Shown piece by piece: positions 37,043-48,947 of a DNA stretch of 64,000 bases (within the stretch, counting starts at the first letter, position 1; every line of letters starts with the position of its first letter). Under the pieces are notes generated by a model. It was not told the origin of the DNA, searched no databases, and saw only the letters and a list, made by a program, of their open reading frames with translations. The DNA is from Clavelina lepadiformis (lineage: Eukaryota > Chordata > Ascidiacea > Aplousobranchia > Clavelinidae): NCBI RefSeq assembly GCF_947623445.1, contig NC_135240.1:22382001-22446000 (forward strand). Reading direction: 5' to 3'. Position numbers and translations under genes: made by a program.

Positions 37043-38660
37043 TCAATATGTTAAAACATACAATGGGTAAACACTTGCATCTTTGAACACAACAAATATG
37101 CTTGGTGAGCTTGGGTTATCAACCACACTGTCGTAAAGGTCGGTTTGGTTTGGTTTGAACGGCGGTGTGATTACCGACTGGTTTCCTTGACAATATTCAC
37201 CAGTGACAACTTCAGCAAGAAACATTCGTCTCTGGCCATTCGCATCTGGTGTAGCATAACCATTTGAGTATTGCGCAGTCTTAGCGAAGTAAACTCCTCT
37301 GCCATACATTGTTGCTGAAATTATTTAGTTGGTTAATAGTTTGATTTTTACTTGCAATCTTATCAACTGCAGAGAACAAAAACCCAAAGTTAATATTAAC
37401 TTACAATCGGCATTGGGATTACAAAATTTAACATAAAATTGTTTTCCATTTGAAAATAAAGTTAGCAAAAAAATTGCAATACCGTTTTTCCCAGCATAAC
37501 TTCTATCAAAACCATCCTTGTAAACTTTCTGACATACGTCAGTTGAGGTTCCATGAAAAAGTTGTTGAGTTACAGGAATATTAGTAATTCCAGCAGCTTT
37601 CATTCTGGCTTCAACTTTGCCCTTTTGTGCGATAAACTGCTTGTAAAGTGTTGGGTTTTGAACACGTTGGAGTCTCGGCTGGCAAAAAGGAGTGAAACAA
37701 AATTTATGTATAAACAAGTCTTGAATTTAGTTCCAATAACTTAATCTTATACTCTCAGGTTATGCGTTGTTAGAACCTAATAGTTTCCCATATCGTACAG
37801 TTTGGTTTCAGATACCAAACAAACTAACCTGTTGATTTCCGTACTGAGACGGGTTAAAGGTGGTGGTAAACTGACTCAAAATATTTTGATATTCAGTTGA
37901 GTGAGAAGATACATTCTCCAGCTTCCATGGGAACACACCCATGTCGCTCCAAGTGCTCGGTAAGTCTGATGATAAAAACTGCAATCTCAGTTATATCATC
38001 TTGCAACAGATAACGTAATCTCCAACTTATACGTTACACAATAAAAGTCTAGCATATAGAAAAAAAGTAAGTGCAAGACCAATATCGTATATACATAAAT
38101 ATATCGTGCACCTTCTGCTGAAGATGACGTCATGTTACGATAAATTTTCTCACAAAAACCCAATTCACGACAGGTTGCCTCCATCTTCGAGAAATCCAAA
38201 ACACAATGTTGCTGAGTTGAAAGCACTTTTAAAGAAAGTTGCGTGGTACCCTTCTCATTTTTCTGTTAAAAGATATTTTTATAAGTTAACGTAATGTAGA
38301 TTTCCAATGCTCTTTGTCAACTACAGCATAATTATTTAGCTAAATTCCCAACTTTATAAAAATGCTTGGTATATTTATTCCATAAACTGCACACAAACAA
38401 TTTCAGCCTCAAGAAAGTTGAAAGTACTGTAATGCAAAGTTGTAATGCAAAGAGATCAAACCTGAAATGCATTCTCAGCTCTCCAGCTCTCTCTTCGTGT
38501 AAAATCTTTCTTCGTATTGAAATTGTTGTCATGATACTGCCAACGTACGTACTCGGCACGGGTGAGAATCTGTTTGTACTCCTGAACAATCTCGGATACT
38601 GCAGCATAAGCATCCAGGACGTTATCCTTCATCCCTGAAATAGAGATCTTCTCCTTTCCT
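37043..38660 (-). other. Copy 2 WWE and ADP-ribosyltransferase domains
   Basis: WWE lies in 38660-38462 (AEYVRWQYHDNN) and 38262-38112 (HCVLDFSKMEATC). The transferase is 37965-37829 (STWSDMGVFPWKLENV), 37678-37483 ([19 protein letters not shown]) and 37314-37043 (MYGRGVYFAKTAQYS ... [13 protein letters not shown]). The triad is H-Y-I, as in copy 1. Confidence 0.85.
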
Positions 38661-41600
38661 CTGTGAACGTCATAATAGTTTCCAAACTTAAAAATGCTTC
38701 AATTGACTAAAGCGAAAAAATGTATTTAGCAAACAGGAGAGGAAACAGCCCTTACCTGTATCAATGACCCATACTTTTACTAGTACAATCCATTCAGCTT
38801 TAACAATAAAACACTAAAAACTCTTTTTTTGTGTATAGATAAGCTTCTTACGCCTTGCCAAAAGTTTTCCGAAGTTTGACGCTCAGATTTGTTTCAAGAG
38901 CAATCAAGTTATTCTCTGCCTCTTCATCTAGATAGGTGACAGTGTCATCTGTTATCTCTCTTGAAGCACTTTTTTGGTGAACATGCTCCCTTATTCGCTG
39001 CCATGCCTAAAATTTAAAAGGGGAAAATATAAGTAACATTTAGGCTAATGGAAAAAATAATTCTAATGTTAACACTTACATTACTTATGTTAATTCGGTC
39101 AGCAGCACAAAGAAAAAGTTTGACAACAGCTTCCTTTTCGTCAGCAACTTTTTCAGGTATGGTAGATTTTCGGTCTTCAAAACTATTTTCATCATCTACG
39201 CTACTGCTAGCTGGAAAAGAATTATACAGAAGCACTTAAAATCACATATTTTATACTCACAACAAATATACTTGCGATTGCCTGTAGATAGTTCGATACG
39301 TTATACAATATCGCTTAAATAACTTCCACTGCCATGGATAATATTCTGGAAATCCTGCAACATCGCAGCCTGAAATATAACCACATCAATGCGCTTCAAA
39401 TGAGATGGCTTTGTTTTCACAAAAGCGTCTAGGCTTTCGCAAGTAGCTTTTGCAACGTCTACAGGTTTCAGCCCAAGATTACCTGATAAACAAATAGCTT
39501 GGCCTGTAAGCATCTCATTTCAAAACTAGATTTCAAAAACGAAAACGTGATTTTAATAAATTCATATTTTAATATTATATTTTTAATAATATGTTTACTA
39601 CCACAGTAGTATTTCGTTCAAGTAAAAGTGCATGAAAAACTTACCCGTGCCAATGGCTGGTATAGCTACAGAGGATAGCTGCAGTTTCTTTTCCACAACT
39701 TCAAATACAGTTTTCAATGACTTACTCACGTATTTTGCATCTTTGGGGCTGACTAGATGTAGCACGTTTTTACAATTTAACCCACCACCACTTGTCACTC
39801 TGTAGTGAGTCGAGGAATACTGTGGGTTTGTACTGCATTCTTGAACAATGCCTGTTCCGGCTTTGGCTACTAGTTTTGCCGAAAGCTGACCTCCTATGAA
39901 AAACATAAAAATAAACACAGTCAACGTGACTTAAAACATTTTGCAGTGGTTCACTGTAACTTAACCTTTTAGTTCATAATAAGCGTGTTGATATTCAAGA
40001 AAAGTTACAAAACTACTTGTTGATCAGATACGGGAATTACTTCATTCAGTTTATTTAAAATATAAAATGTATATAGAATGTTAGTTCTCTGAAACTTACA
40101 AATTACTTACCGGTAAGATTAAAATCGGACCCAGTTAAATTCACAATTACGTTGCAGTCAGAAGTGAGAATATTTCCTTGCTTGACCTGCACGTTTAGGG
40201 GGTGATAGGATCTTGCTTGATGTAAAGAAGTAGACGATTTTGTAGTTGAAGAAGACGTTTTATCGCTGCCCATTATTACGGAGTTAAGCATTTCCCCAGC
40301 CCGAGGCATCCAACTCGTATGCTATATAAAAACAGTCAGATTTGGATTTTATTGCGTGCCGCATATTTTTGCTCAACCGCGGTTATAGGTGCAGTATATG
40401 CCTGATTAAGAATACTAAATACTTGAAGTTAAAGTAAGAATAGTTAAACTTTGCTTAGAATATTTTATCAAAAATTGCATTTGTTAAATCTATGGACAGG
40501 ACTCTGTACAGAGTCAAGTGAAAAATCAATAAAATTAACCCTAGTTTCATAACTATCACCTATAAAAACCTTGATTTGCTTCTTGCATGCATCTAAACAT
40601 GGTGTTTACTTCTCACTCCCAACACAAACAAGCAGAAAAGTAAAAAACGTGGCAACTGCAAAAAGTATGCTGTCTTAACAGATATGTTAGATACTGTAAT
40701 TACCTTTTTCGGATCATCCTCATCTTCATCAACCTTTCCCTGATTAATTGTCACGCTGGCAACCTGCTTTTTAAACAATTCAAGAATCTTGTCCTGCGAC
40801 ATCTCGATCAAGTCAACCTAAATGGAAAGCAACGAGATGAGATGTTGACGAGACGAAAGCAACAGAAGTGAGAAAGTTTTGAAGTAATGGTAATTTTCAA
40901 ACAACATTACATAGTTAAGGTTCAATGATATTAGCCAAGAAAACCTTACAATGTAAAATGTAATTACAAACCGTTTCATGACATTCGAAAAAGGGATGTT
41001 CATGGATTTGGTGTATTATTATAGTTGTTTAAACATACCGTATAAAGTTGTTATTATATTCAATCATGCACCTGTCTTATCGAGGAAGATGAACTTTTGG
41101 GATCAAATTATTCAACAAGTGCTTGGACAATTAGCTTTGTGCAAACTTTTGGCTTTCCACCAAATACTCCACAACTAATAGCTGGAATTGCAATGGACCT
41201 GAGATTGAAACTATCGGCTTCCGAAAGAGAAGACTTAACAGCATCCTTGAGACTCTGTCTAGACCAACTGTCTGCTTGAGAATGCCACCTGCAATATTAT
41301 TCAAAACTGCATGTAAATTGTTATGAAAATGTTTGCAAAATTAATAATTACAGTTTTCAGTATAGGGAGTGACTCACATCGGACCAACTGCGTGAATAAT
41401 CTTCTTACAAGGCAGGTTCCCAGCAGACGTTGTGACTGCTAGGCCAGCGGCCAGCTCGCCTCCAACTCTTTTTCGCTGGATTGACATTTCTTGTTGGATA
41501 TTTGATCCTCCTTGGTGTGAAACATTTTCGTTGAAAATGATAATGTCAATGCATGTTACTCAATAGGCCCAGTGATAAGATTTGAATATGATAGTAATAA

Positions 41601-44600
41601 GTTATTAAACAAGAAATTGTTAAGTAGTTTTATTTCGCTAATGGTTGGACTTTATAACTTTTCACACAAAATTGGTGAAACACAATGCCTATGTTCAGGT
41701 GATATCCAATGAGAGACATAGCCTACCTTTTTTAGATATGCTTCCTGAAACTCCTGTTGATTGTAACTCCAGTTCCGTATTCGACGCATTCACAATAGCA
41801 TCCGTTGCGTGTTCTGTGATGTCATTCTTGATAACATTTACAGTAACTTTTGTATTGGGTATCTTTGTAGTGAGCAATGGTGTCGTTCCTATAGCCTGCA
41901 AGTATCAGGTCATGAAAGACAGTTAATTCAGTATCTAAACTGCTTCAAAAAAGCTACAAATAAAACTTACAATGTCGAAAAAAACAAAAACATTTTCTTC
42001 TCAGTTCTGGGCAAGAAATTAAATAAACAAACAATGTAAATTATGTTTAAGCCTACCAATATTTTTGATGCTGGAGTCGCTTTTTTCCATTTCGGATCCT
42101 TATCCGTATCAACTAGAATGATGCACTTAGTGATTGCCTGCGTGGTTTTTAGAAATTGTCCCCCAATGTCGCTCCGGAAGTATCCAGGCATTCCAGGCTC
42201 ACTGACGTCATGTGGATCGATTTTAATGGATGGTATCAATTTCTTTAGATTTGCGAAAGCTTGAAAAAACAGGTTTGCATGCAAAGTTGTATGAAAAAAA
42301 TATTTTAACATATTTGGAAAAAAGAGTGTTCGATATGATTAACCAATATACTTGCACTGTTGCAGTATATATGAAAACCTGTTTCTGATATTTTTTAACG
42401 AGCAACAAAGATCTGGTATAGATATTTAAAGATATATAAGTATATTATGTATATATAACTACATACTGTACACATAAATAAAAGCCTAAAGTTATACCCG
42501 ACTTGACCTTATCGGCCTTTCCTTGCACCATAAGTCCCCCAGAACCATCTGACGTCGGGTACCATTCAACGTTTTTCAGCTTTTCATCAAGTCCAACTTC
42601 ATTTGGATATTCACTCAAGAACCGAGCAACAGGGTAAGGCATTTCTATCACATTACTTCCTACTGCGTTCTCCTTCACATATTCATTTAAACGAAATTCA
42701 CCCTCTTCCAAACACTTGGCCACACCGATTAAAACGATGGTGGAGTTTTGCCTCTGTGTACAATTAACAACAGCATTTGACGTTTGCATTTTGAAGAGGA
42801 AAAAGCTACAAAATACAATACAACAAAAACTACAGAACTGTACTAACGTTGACATTAACTGCCAATGCTCTGGATGAGCATAAACTCTCTTCAAACTTCT
42901 TCCACTCTTCTGCGTCAAGCAGCTCACTAAGTCCGGCTTTTACTGGAATACTTCGGCGTTGGACGATTTCATTCAAGATTGCATTTGCTCTTTCCAAATC
43001 ACGTTCAAGAATGTATTTTAATTTTAGTTCAGACGAACATTGTAAGACGCCTGCACAAAAAATTGTGTAAAGTTTTTAGCGCAGCATAACTTATTTCAAT
43101 TAATTGCTAGTATTTTAAGATCCCAGACGTTTTAGTTGGCCATTTCCAAAACTGTTCAAATTTTTAAGCAGATCTGAAGTCTGGCTATATACAGAGTTGT
43201 AACCAACCCATTTTTCAAGTCAAGCAAATACCTTTAACAATAATTAGTTCGGCTGATGCGCCAAATATACCCGTTGCGTTACTTTAGTTATCGTAACGTC
43301 ATGACTGTTTCCAAATCAGTATGGTTGATGTTTTTCGGAGAAGTGTAATTTTGTAGTAAAATATCTGTTTTTTTTTTACTCAAAGGTTCATTCTTTCCAT
43401 AATAACTGTCGCATCGTAACTCGGGTTATTTTGGACAATGATTCGAGTCAAGTCAACTTATTGAAAAATGTGACTCGAGTCATTGAAATACTGTGGCAAA
43501 ATTTTTGTCAAGAAATTGTGATAAGCACTATACATCACAAAAAAGTACTGAAGTTAAGAAATTTCTGGATAATTTCAATTTATGCAATTAAAAATGTGTC
43601 AGTTTTATTGGTATGTTGCTTTGGCGAAAAGTTTGGTATTTTGCATTTCAGAATAAACAATGTTTTTTGTTATCCAGCGGTCACTAATTTTAAAACTTTG
43701 GTTTCTCTTGTATGTTTTGTCTGAAATGTGTCTACACGTCGATCAAGTAGCAATTGATAAGCTTACATTTTAGCTTTTCCTGCCGAAATTGCGATTTAAT
43801 GAACTGCGCCACATCAATTTCAGATTTTTGTCCGGTTTGTTTCAAGACGCGTGTCAAGAAATCCAACTTATCATCTTCAAGAAATGTCAATCTGCTTGAT
43901 TCAATTTTCTGCAGAAACGTTAAATGCAATTTTTAAAAAGCTTTGCAAACGATTGAACGACCTTTTGTATAGATTATTTGTATCGACGTACTAAAACTGG
44001 TGACACCGTGTATAATAGACTGTAAATCGTAATACTAATAATAACCTAGAAATAACCTACTCGCAATTGCTTTAAGATGTCGGTTCTACTATTTTCAACG
44101 TCAACTTTCAACCCCCTAAAAGTGACTTTACAATCTTCATCACTGACGCTGACAGTTGTATTTTTAAATTTACTCCTTATTTCATCAAGAATACCACAAT
44201 CTTTGAGAAATCTAATGTAAAATGCGTAATATAAGGTCATTATTTCTGCGGTATATATATATACATATATCTTTCTATATTTAAAGATATAACAGAAAAT
44301 GGTAAACAAAATGATTGCTGTTGCTGCATTATGACTTAAATTTGTGTCATTAAACAGGAAAGTATACACTTCCAAATTTGATATCTTACTCGAGTTGCCA
44401 TTCTTTGACAAATTCAGACATCTCTGTTTTATTTTCTTTCTTGATTTTGCTTTGTACCCATCTGAATGCTTGAGAAACCTCATTTTCAAGTCCAGCGATT
44501 ATAAAGTCGCCATCTTTAGGATGATTCCATCTTAAATATTAGAATGGTTTGATTAAAACCAACATAATAAAAACCCATAAACAAAATTTTACATTTTACT

Positions 44601-47600
44601 TGAAAGTACAAATATAGGATATCGAGATTAAGTCAAACATGTGCAAAATCCAAAACATTTACAACCAACACATGAAATTAGCTTTCAAAAACACTGCAGT
44701 TGGAAATAACTACACGCTCACTATATGCAGCTGAATATCTTACCTTGCCAGTACAGAGACATCTGTGCTGCGGTCGATTTCAATCTTTATGATATCACAA
44801 TCATTGTTTGTCCATAAGTTTGACTTTCGAAGCTTATCCAAACCCTTGGATCCAAAGTGACCTGGTCGGGAATCGAACTTCCGGAGGAAATTCATGATTC
44901 TGGTCGAACACTCTGATTCGAAGTCTGTCTGATTCGTTTTGCCTTCCTTCATTTTTTACACAAAAGTATGTTTTATAATTAGTATGCCAATAGTCACACA
45001 TCAGGAAAAATCACCTGGAAGGATACAATGCACGAAGTTCAAAGTTTTGTTCGGTTGTTAAGAGTACTGCTACCGTAATGAGTATATTAAGCATAAATTT
45101 TTCGTTCGATTCCTCTCCTACCTCTTTTCACTGGCGAGCAGTTTATTTTTATGATTATGCTTCATCATTGCCCAGCCCCACATAGCCAACATAACGTTAG
45201 TAATGATTTTAGACGTAACAATAAAACTGACTTACATTCTTCGGTAGAGGTTCAAAACGAACAACAAAATTTGATGATTGTTTTCCACTAGATCTTTTTG
45301 GTTTCAGTTTTACGCTTGACAGTTCTTCAAATTCTTTAGACAATAAATTCAAATGTGTGGAAGATTTTTTGATGAATTCTATTACCTCCTTCTCCACTAC
45401 TGGCGAATAATGAAATGCACAAAGGAATTCGCAAGATTTTCTTGACGAGGTTTGCGAACGAGATTGTTTTGCTGAAACATATTTAACTTACAAGAATAAT
45501 TGGTAAAAATGAAAGATATGGCTTTAAAATTGACATGTATGGAGACCTACAAGAATACATCGTATACTGAATTGCAGGAAAAAAAAGCACATACGATAAA
45601 AAGCATGCAAATTGGCCTATATGTAAAATAGCAATTTTACCATCTTCCTTTTCTTTCTTGTTTTTATTCAAGCACGGGTTGTAGTCACAGAGCGATACAT
45701 CAACGGTTTGATTTACGATTTCAATTTTTTTTGTTCTGGAAATTTCTGCGACTTTTTCCGCATCTAAAGCGAAAACAAATGTATTACTATTGAACGGAAT
45801 GTTATGATGACGCTTGTAAAAACTTGAGTCACCGAACTAATTAAAAGTGTCAGTTACTTCGAGTTCAGTTAAGAACTAAGGCGCTAAGCTTATTTTGAAT
45901 TAAACAATCATCAGATATGCACAAAACTAAGGTATCTACCCTGATCTCCTGCTTTTCTACCATTTTCAAACACTTCCAAGGCGGATTGATAAAAAATGTC
46001 GTTACATAAAGTTTTTTATTTAACTTACCCGATATCGCAATACGACAGATTGCTGCGAAACCACTATTTGTTTTAATTAACTCTATATTGTACTTACAGG
46101 CGTTTCGAAATCCATTCTTTCGTATGCGTATTTCGCGGTGGGTTGCTTGGTATAAAGATTTTTATGATATTTCCAAATCTTTGATTAAGTTGTATAGTCT
46201 GTTATTAGCATATTTGCGCAGCTCAGATGCAAAAGAAATGAATTAGACTTTGTGTTTATGAAAATCATTTCCACTGGTAAGCTCATATTATGTTTAACAT
46301 ATAGGCCTAATAATGTTGTAAAAAGGATTTTCGAGTTAATAATTCTTGGTTAATAATAGCCACTCACTTGCTCGAGCTATGTATTTACTATTGATTACTA
46401 TATGTATATTAAATATAAAAAAGGTTACGTAACAATTAAAGTACGTTCAGATTCTTTTTCTACCAAGAAAACAACATCGGTCGAAGGACCAGGCGTATTG
46501 CAGCGACGCACTCCTGGCTTTACTGTAAATTATTCGAAAACTACACGTCGTAGAACAACAAGGTTTTCAGGAGTTAAAAAAAACATTCTTTGACTTTTGG
46601 TTCGTTGCATAATACTAATATTGTGGAAAGCACAACTTCTGCGAAACGCCAAACTTTACACCCAGTCCAGTTGTTCCTTTATTCCTTTGACTTGCCGCGC
46701 TCCCACTGTTTTGCATTTGATGCATATTATGTGCTGCATGAAATATGTGATAGAAACGTGAGAAAGTGGTTTATAGACCAACGCGAGGTGGCGACATACA
46801 ACTACCCAACACGAGAGAGAAAATGGCCTTTTGTATGAACTGTAATAAAAAAGACCGTCTCTTCGCTCGCGAAAGCTAACAGCAATTATTAATTTTGACA
46901 ACCTGACTTAAAAATTAACATGTGAATAAGTAAAATTAGGTCAACATAGGTGGGAGTAAGCAGCATTTTGATATAAATATGTTAATATCTCAAAAAATAC
47001 AAAATCGAATTTTATCAGAGTTGCAAAGTCATATTGTCTGTAAAGTTTCAAGAAAAAGTCATAAAATCTCAGCTTTTTCGATGAAGAAATACCTCTACAA
47101 ATCAAAGCCTATTGACTTAAATCAATGAAAACGTTGTGAGGTATTAGGCTATATAATTTTGCTAAGTTTCATCTGTAGGCTTATAAACACGCAATACTAA
47201 TGTATTGATTCATCCACTCGTCATAAAGAATAGGAACACTTGTTACCTGACGCACCGGACATCAACATGGATGTACTTTTGATCCTGGGTCTCGCTTTGG
47301 TTATGTTAAGCTTGAACTGCGTTTTCTGAAATTTGGCTTCAATCACCGCCATTGCAACAAGTTTTTGTTGGTCTGCGAAGATAAATGAATGTACAGGATA
47401 AATTTTAATCCATTTAAATTGCTTATTTAGAACTCCTGGCGAATAAACTTATTATTAGCTTTTGTATTAAATAAGTGTGATTTTAAGTGCACATACTACC
47501 AAAATTACAGCTTCGACAATGGTTTATTTATCTTACATTCCTCTTTTTTTAGAGTAACAAAAGCCACCCGACAATTTTTTGTTCCATCTTTCTTTTCAGC

Positions 47601-47732
47601 AAAATCTATGTCACTGATGGCATCTTCGGTTTCCAAGTGTTCATGTATTATATTTTTAGCCCTGTCCAAGCCATATTTTTTTGGCAAACCAGTTACGCTG
47701 ACTTTGTAAGAGGCATTTCCACTATCAACCAT
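37043..47732 (-). CDS. PARP14-like macrodomain mono-ADP-ribosyltransferase, copy 2
   Basis: About 25 exons and some 1,490 codons. The exons, from 5' to 3', are 47732-47537, 47372-47247, 45763-45641, 45470-45236, 44946-44744, 44530-44390, 44211-44061, 43908-43767, 43050-42848, 42753-42498, 42259-42057, 41895-41727, 41510-41378, 41288-41072, 40817-40704, 40321-40111, 39893-39645, 39482-39324, 39210-39080, 39006-38852, 38660-38462, 38262-38112, 37965-37829, 37678-37483 and 37314-37043. The ATG at 47732 begins MVDSGNASYKVSVTGLP and follows a TTTAAATAAA stretch shared with copy 3. Compared with copy 1 it keeps RRM1, the KH-like region, two macrodomains, WWE and the transferase. It lacks the later RRM-like modules: exon 47247 joins in phase 1 to 45763, whose counterpart in copy 1 is 24961-24848. 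The donor of 39324 is the least certain. A functional protein is plausible. Confidence 0.85.
39324..40321 (-). other. Copy 2 macrodomain 2
   Basis: Exons 40321-40111 (VQVKQGNILTSDCNVIVNLT), 39893-39645 (LVAKAGTGIVQEC, SGGGLNCKNVLHLVSP, VAIPAIGTG) and 39482-39324 (LKRIDVVIFQ). It has the same divergent VIVNLTG in place of VNAAN as copy 1. Confidence 0.75.
41072..41895 (-). other. Copy 2 macrodomain 1
   Basis: Exons 41895-41727 ([20 protein letters not shown]), 41510-41378 ([27 protein letters not shown]) and 41288-41072 ([18 protein letters not shown]). Pocket motifs are as in copy 1, and intron positions and phases are identical. Confidence 0.8.
43380..43490. mobile_element. Fragment of the CTCGAGTC-type MITE in a copy 2 intron
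   Basis: It contains GATTCGAGTCAAGTCAACTT and TGTGACTCGAGTCATTGAAA, the same palindromic units as at 35337-35759. Its ends are not defined. Confidence 0.4.
45940..46460 (-). pseudogene. Decayed exons of the second RRM-like module of copy 2
   Basis: The minus strand here aligns with copy 3 at about 61090-61620, introns included. The donor GTACGT after 61104 in copy 3 is TTACGT here (46430s). The acceptor AG before GAAATCGGCC in copy 3 (61576) is missing here (TTTTTTATCAATCCGCC at about 45980). The CCCACAG acceptor before 61409 has become CCCACCG. Flanking exons 47247 and 45763 join in frame without this block, so it is best read as fossil exon sequence in an intron. Confidence 0.55.
46650..47105. 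repeat. Intronic repeat present in copy 2 but absent from the aligned copy 3 intron
   Basis: Copies 2 and 3 align down to ATTGATTTAAG (47110 region versus 60970) and then diverge. The extra copy 2 sequence shares a core with 20745-21110 in copy 1. It is probably an insertion, but no clean termini were seen. Confidence 0.35.
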
Positions 47733-48188
47733 TTTATTTAAATTGCTTTAAGTTAGAAATAGTATAAAAACGGTTAAGAAATTCAACGTAATGAAGTAAC
47801 GTAACAAAGTATTGAAATAATAAAACCAATCCTAATAAAAACGCTTTTGCATGCTTTGCCATACTTTCACCAATTGATCCATTACAATGAAAGTCTATAA
47901 ATTTTACTCCTCTTAACTCGCTATTTCAAACAAGTCACAAACACTATTAACTTTCACAGCAAATAGTTGTGAAAATTAATAGTCAGTTTGTTGGGCATTT
48001 TACTGAAGCCCAACGCTGTTTTTATGACCACATGGTGAAAGAGTTACTGATTTACAAAAGCGTCGGATAACCTGAGCTAGCGAGATTTAAAACACACATT
48101 AATTTTTCTACATTTCGTAAAAGGCATGCTCCATTGCAATACTGCAAAAAGAGTGACAAATAAAATATATGTGACCATCGGTACTTAC

Positions 48189-48381
48189 ACAAAGGCAAGC
48201 TCGGTAACCCAGACTCGAGCGATGAGGAATCATCGTCGGGTTTAAGTCGTGCAAAACTTTCCTTAGTTCGAGGATAAAGATTTATCATAACATACCAAGC
48301 GACAAGTCCTTGCAAAATGAAGGTCTTCAATATGGGGATGAAAAATTGTGCTGACGCAGGTGGTCGCAAACATAATAGCAT
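48189..48381 (-). other. Orphan first exon with a membrane-anchor-like segment
   Basis: An ATG at 48381 opens 64 codons: a hydrophobic segment (FFIPILKTFILQGLVAWYVM), a basic turn (YPRTKES) and an acidic/serine tail (DDDSSSLES), ending in a good donor T|GTAAGT in phase 1. It reads like the first exon of a type II or signal-anchored protein. I do not recognise the family. No following exon was found, although the phase would fit copy 2 exon 47372. The gypsy element lies only 110 bp upstream. Confidence 0.4.
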
Positions 48382-48487
48382 TTATAGCAATAATTTCCAC
48401 AAATTAGACGGAAAAATGTGACAAGGCCTCGAGGGCAAAAACGTGCGTTACGGTAGTATTAAACGAATGTAAGAAATTTCTTTAGAG

Positions 48488-48491
48488 TCAG
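48488..48491. repeat. Target-site duplication, low-coordinate copy
   Basis: TCAG directly abuts the LTR and is repeated at 54463-54466. Confidence 0.8.
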
Positions 48492-48910
48492 TGTAACCAA
48501 ACTTTCTTTGACCAGGAATCTTCCCGCTCTAACGGCTAGTCACTTAGCCGGTTTTGCCTTGTTAACTTTTAATGGCATTTTACTTAATAAAAACGATCAT
48601 CTCTCACTGAAACCGAAACGTAACTGCCCACAACCGTCGCCCAGCCGCGCACAGTACTACACCAAACAAATTCCACGCGATGAAGGAATCAACGTGGAAC
48701 GTAAAACACGATACTAATTTAGCCTTTGGGGTAACTACGTGAGACGTCACAAGAGATTTGATAAAAACAGGTGTACAAGAACAAGTAAAAGAACATAAAC
48801 AAGTAAAATACGGCAGACCGTGAACATGCATAAAAACAACACAATGCAAAGAAAAGACGGTATATAATGTGGTGTCTACAAAACAGGTGCATAAAAATAA
48901 TCCCGTGACA
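48492..48910 (-). repeat. 3' LTR of the gypsy element
   Basis: 419 bp, reading on the plus strand from TGTAACCAAAC to ATCCCGTGACA. I saw no difference from the other LTR on direct comparison. A TTATATACC stretch (minus, about 48868-48858) could serve as a TATA-type promoter. Confidence 0.93.
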
Positions 48911-48920
48911 TCCCCCCCAG
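48911..48920 (-). promoter_or_regulatory. Polypurine tract (plus-strand primer) of the gypsy element
   Basis: On the minus strand CTGGGGGGGA immediately precedes the 3' LTR, the expected position for second-strand DNA priming. Confidence 0.75.
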
Positions 48921-48947
48921 ACCAGTTCTTTTCCGGCCCCGGAAAAG

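Larger units (their letters stand above)
45236..47732 (-). other. Copy 2 N-terminal RRM1 and shortened linker
   Basis: RRM1 is 47732-47537 (KVSVTGLPKKYGLDRAKN ... VAFVTLKKEE) plus 47372-47247 (QKLVAMAVIEAKFQKTQFKL). Exon 45763-45641 (IEIVNQTVDVSLCDYNPCL) corresponds to copy 1 24961-24848, and 45470-45236 (Ser/Lys/Arg-rich start, then VVRFEPLPKN) to copy 1 23906-23707. The block for the intervening RRM-like modules is absent. Confidence 0.7.

Noticed and set aside
44865..44890. Minus-strand GTTCGATTCCCGAC resembling a tRNA T-arm
   Set aside because: It lies inside a copy 2 coding exon, with no tRNA structure.
45095..45115. tRNA B-box-like GTTCGATTCC
   Set aside because: No T-stem pairing, A box or cloverleaf around it.
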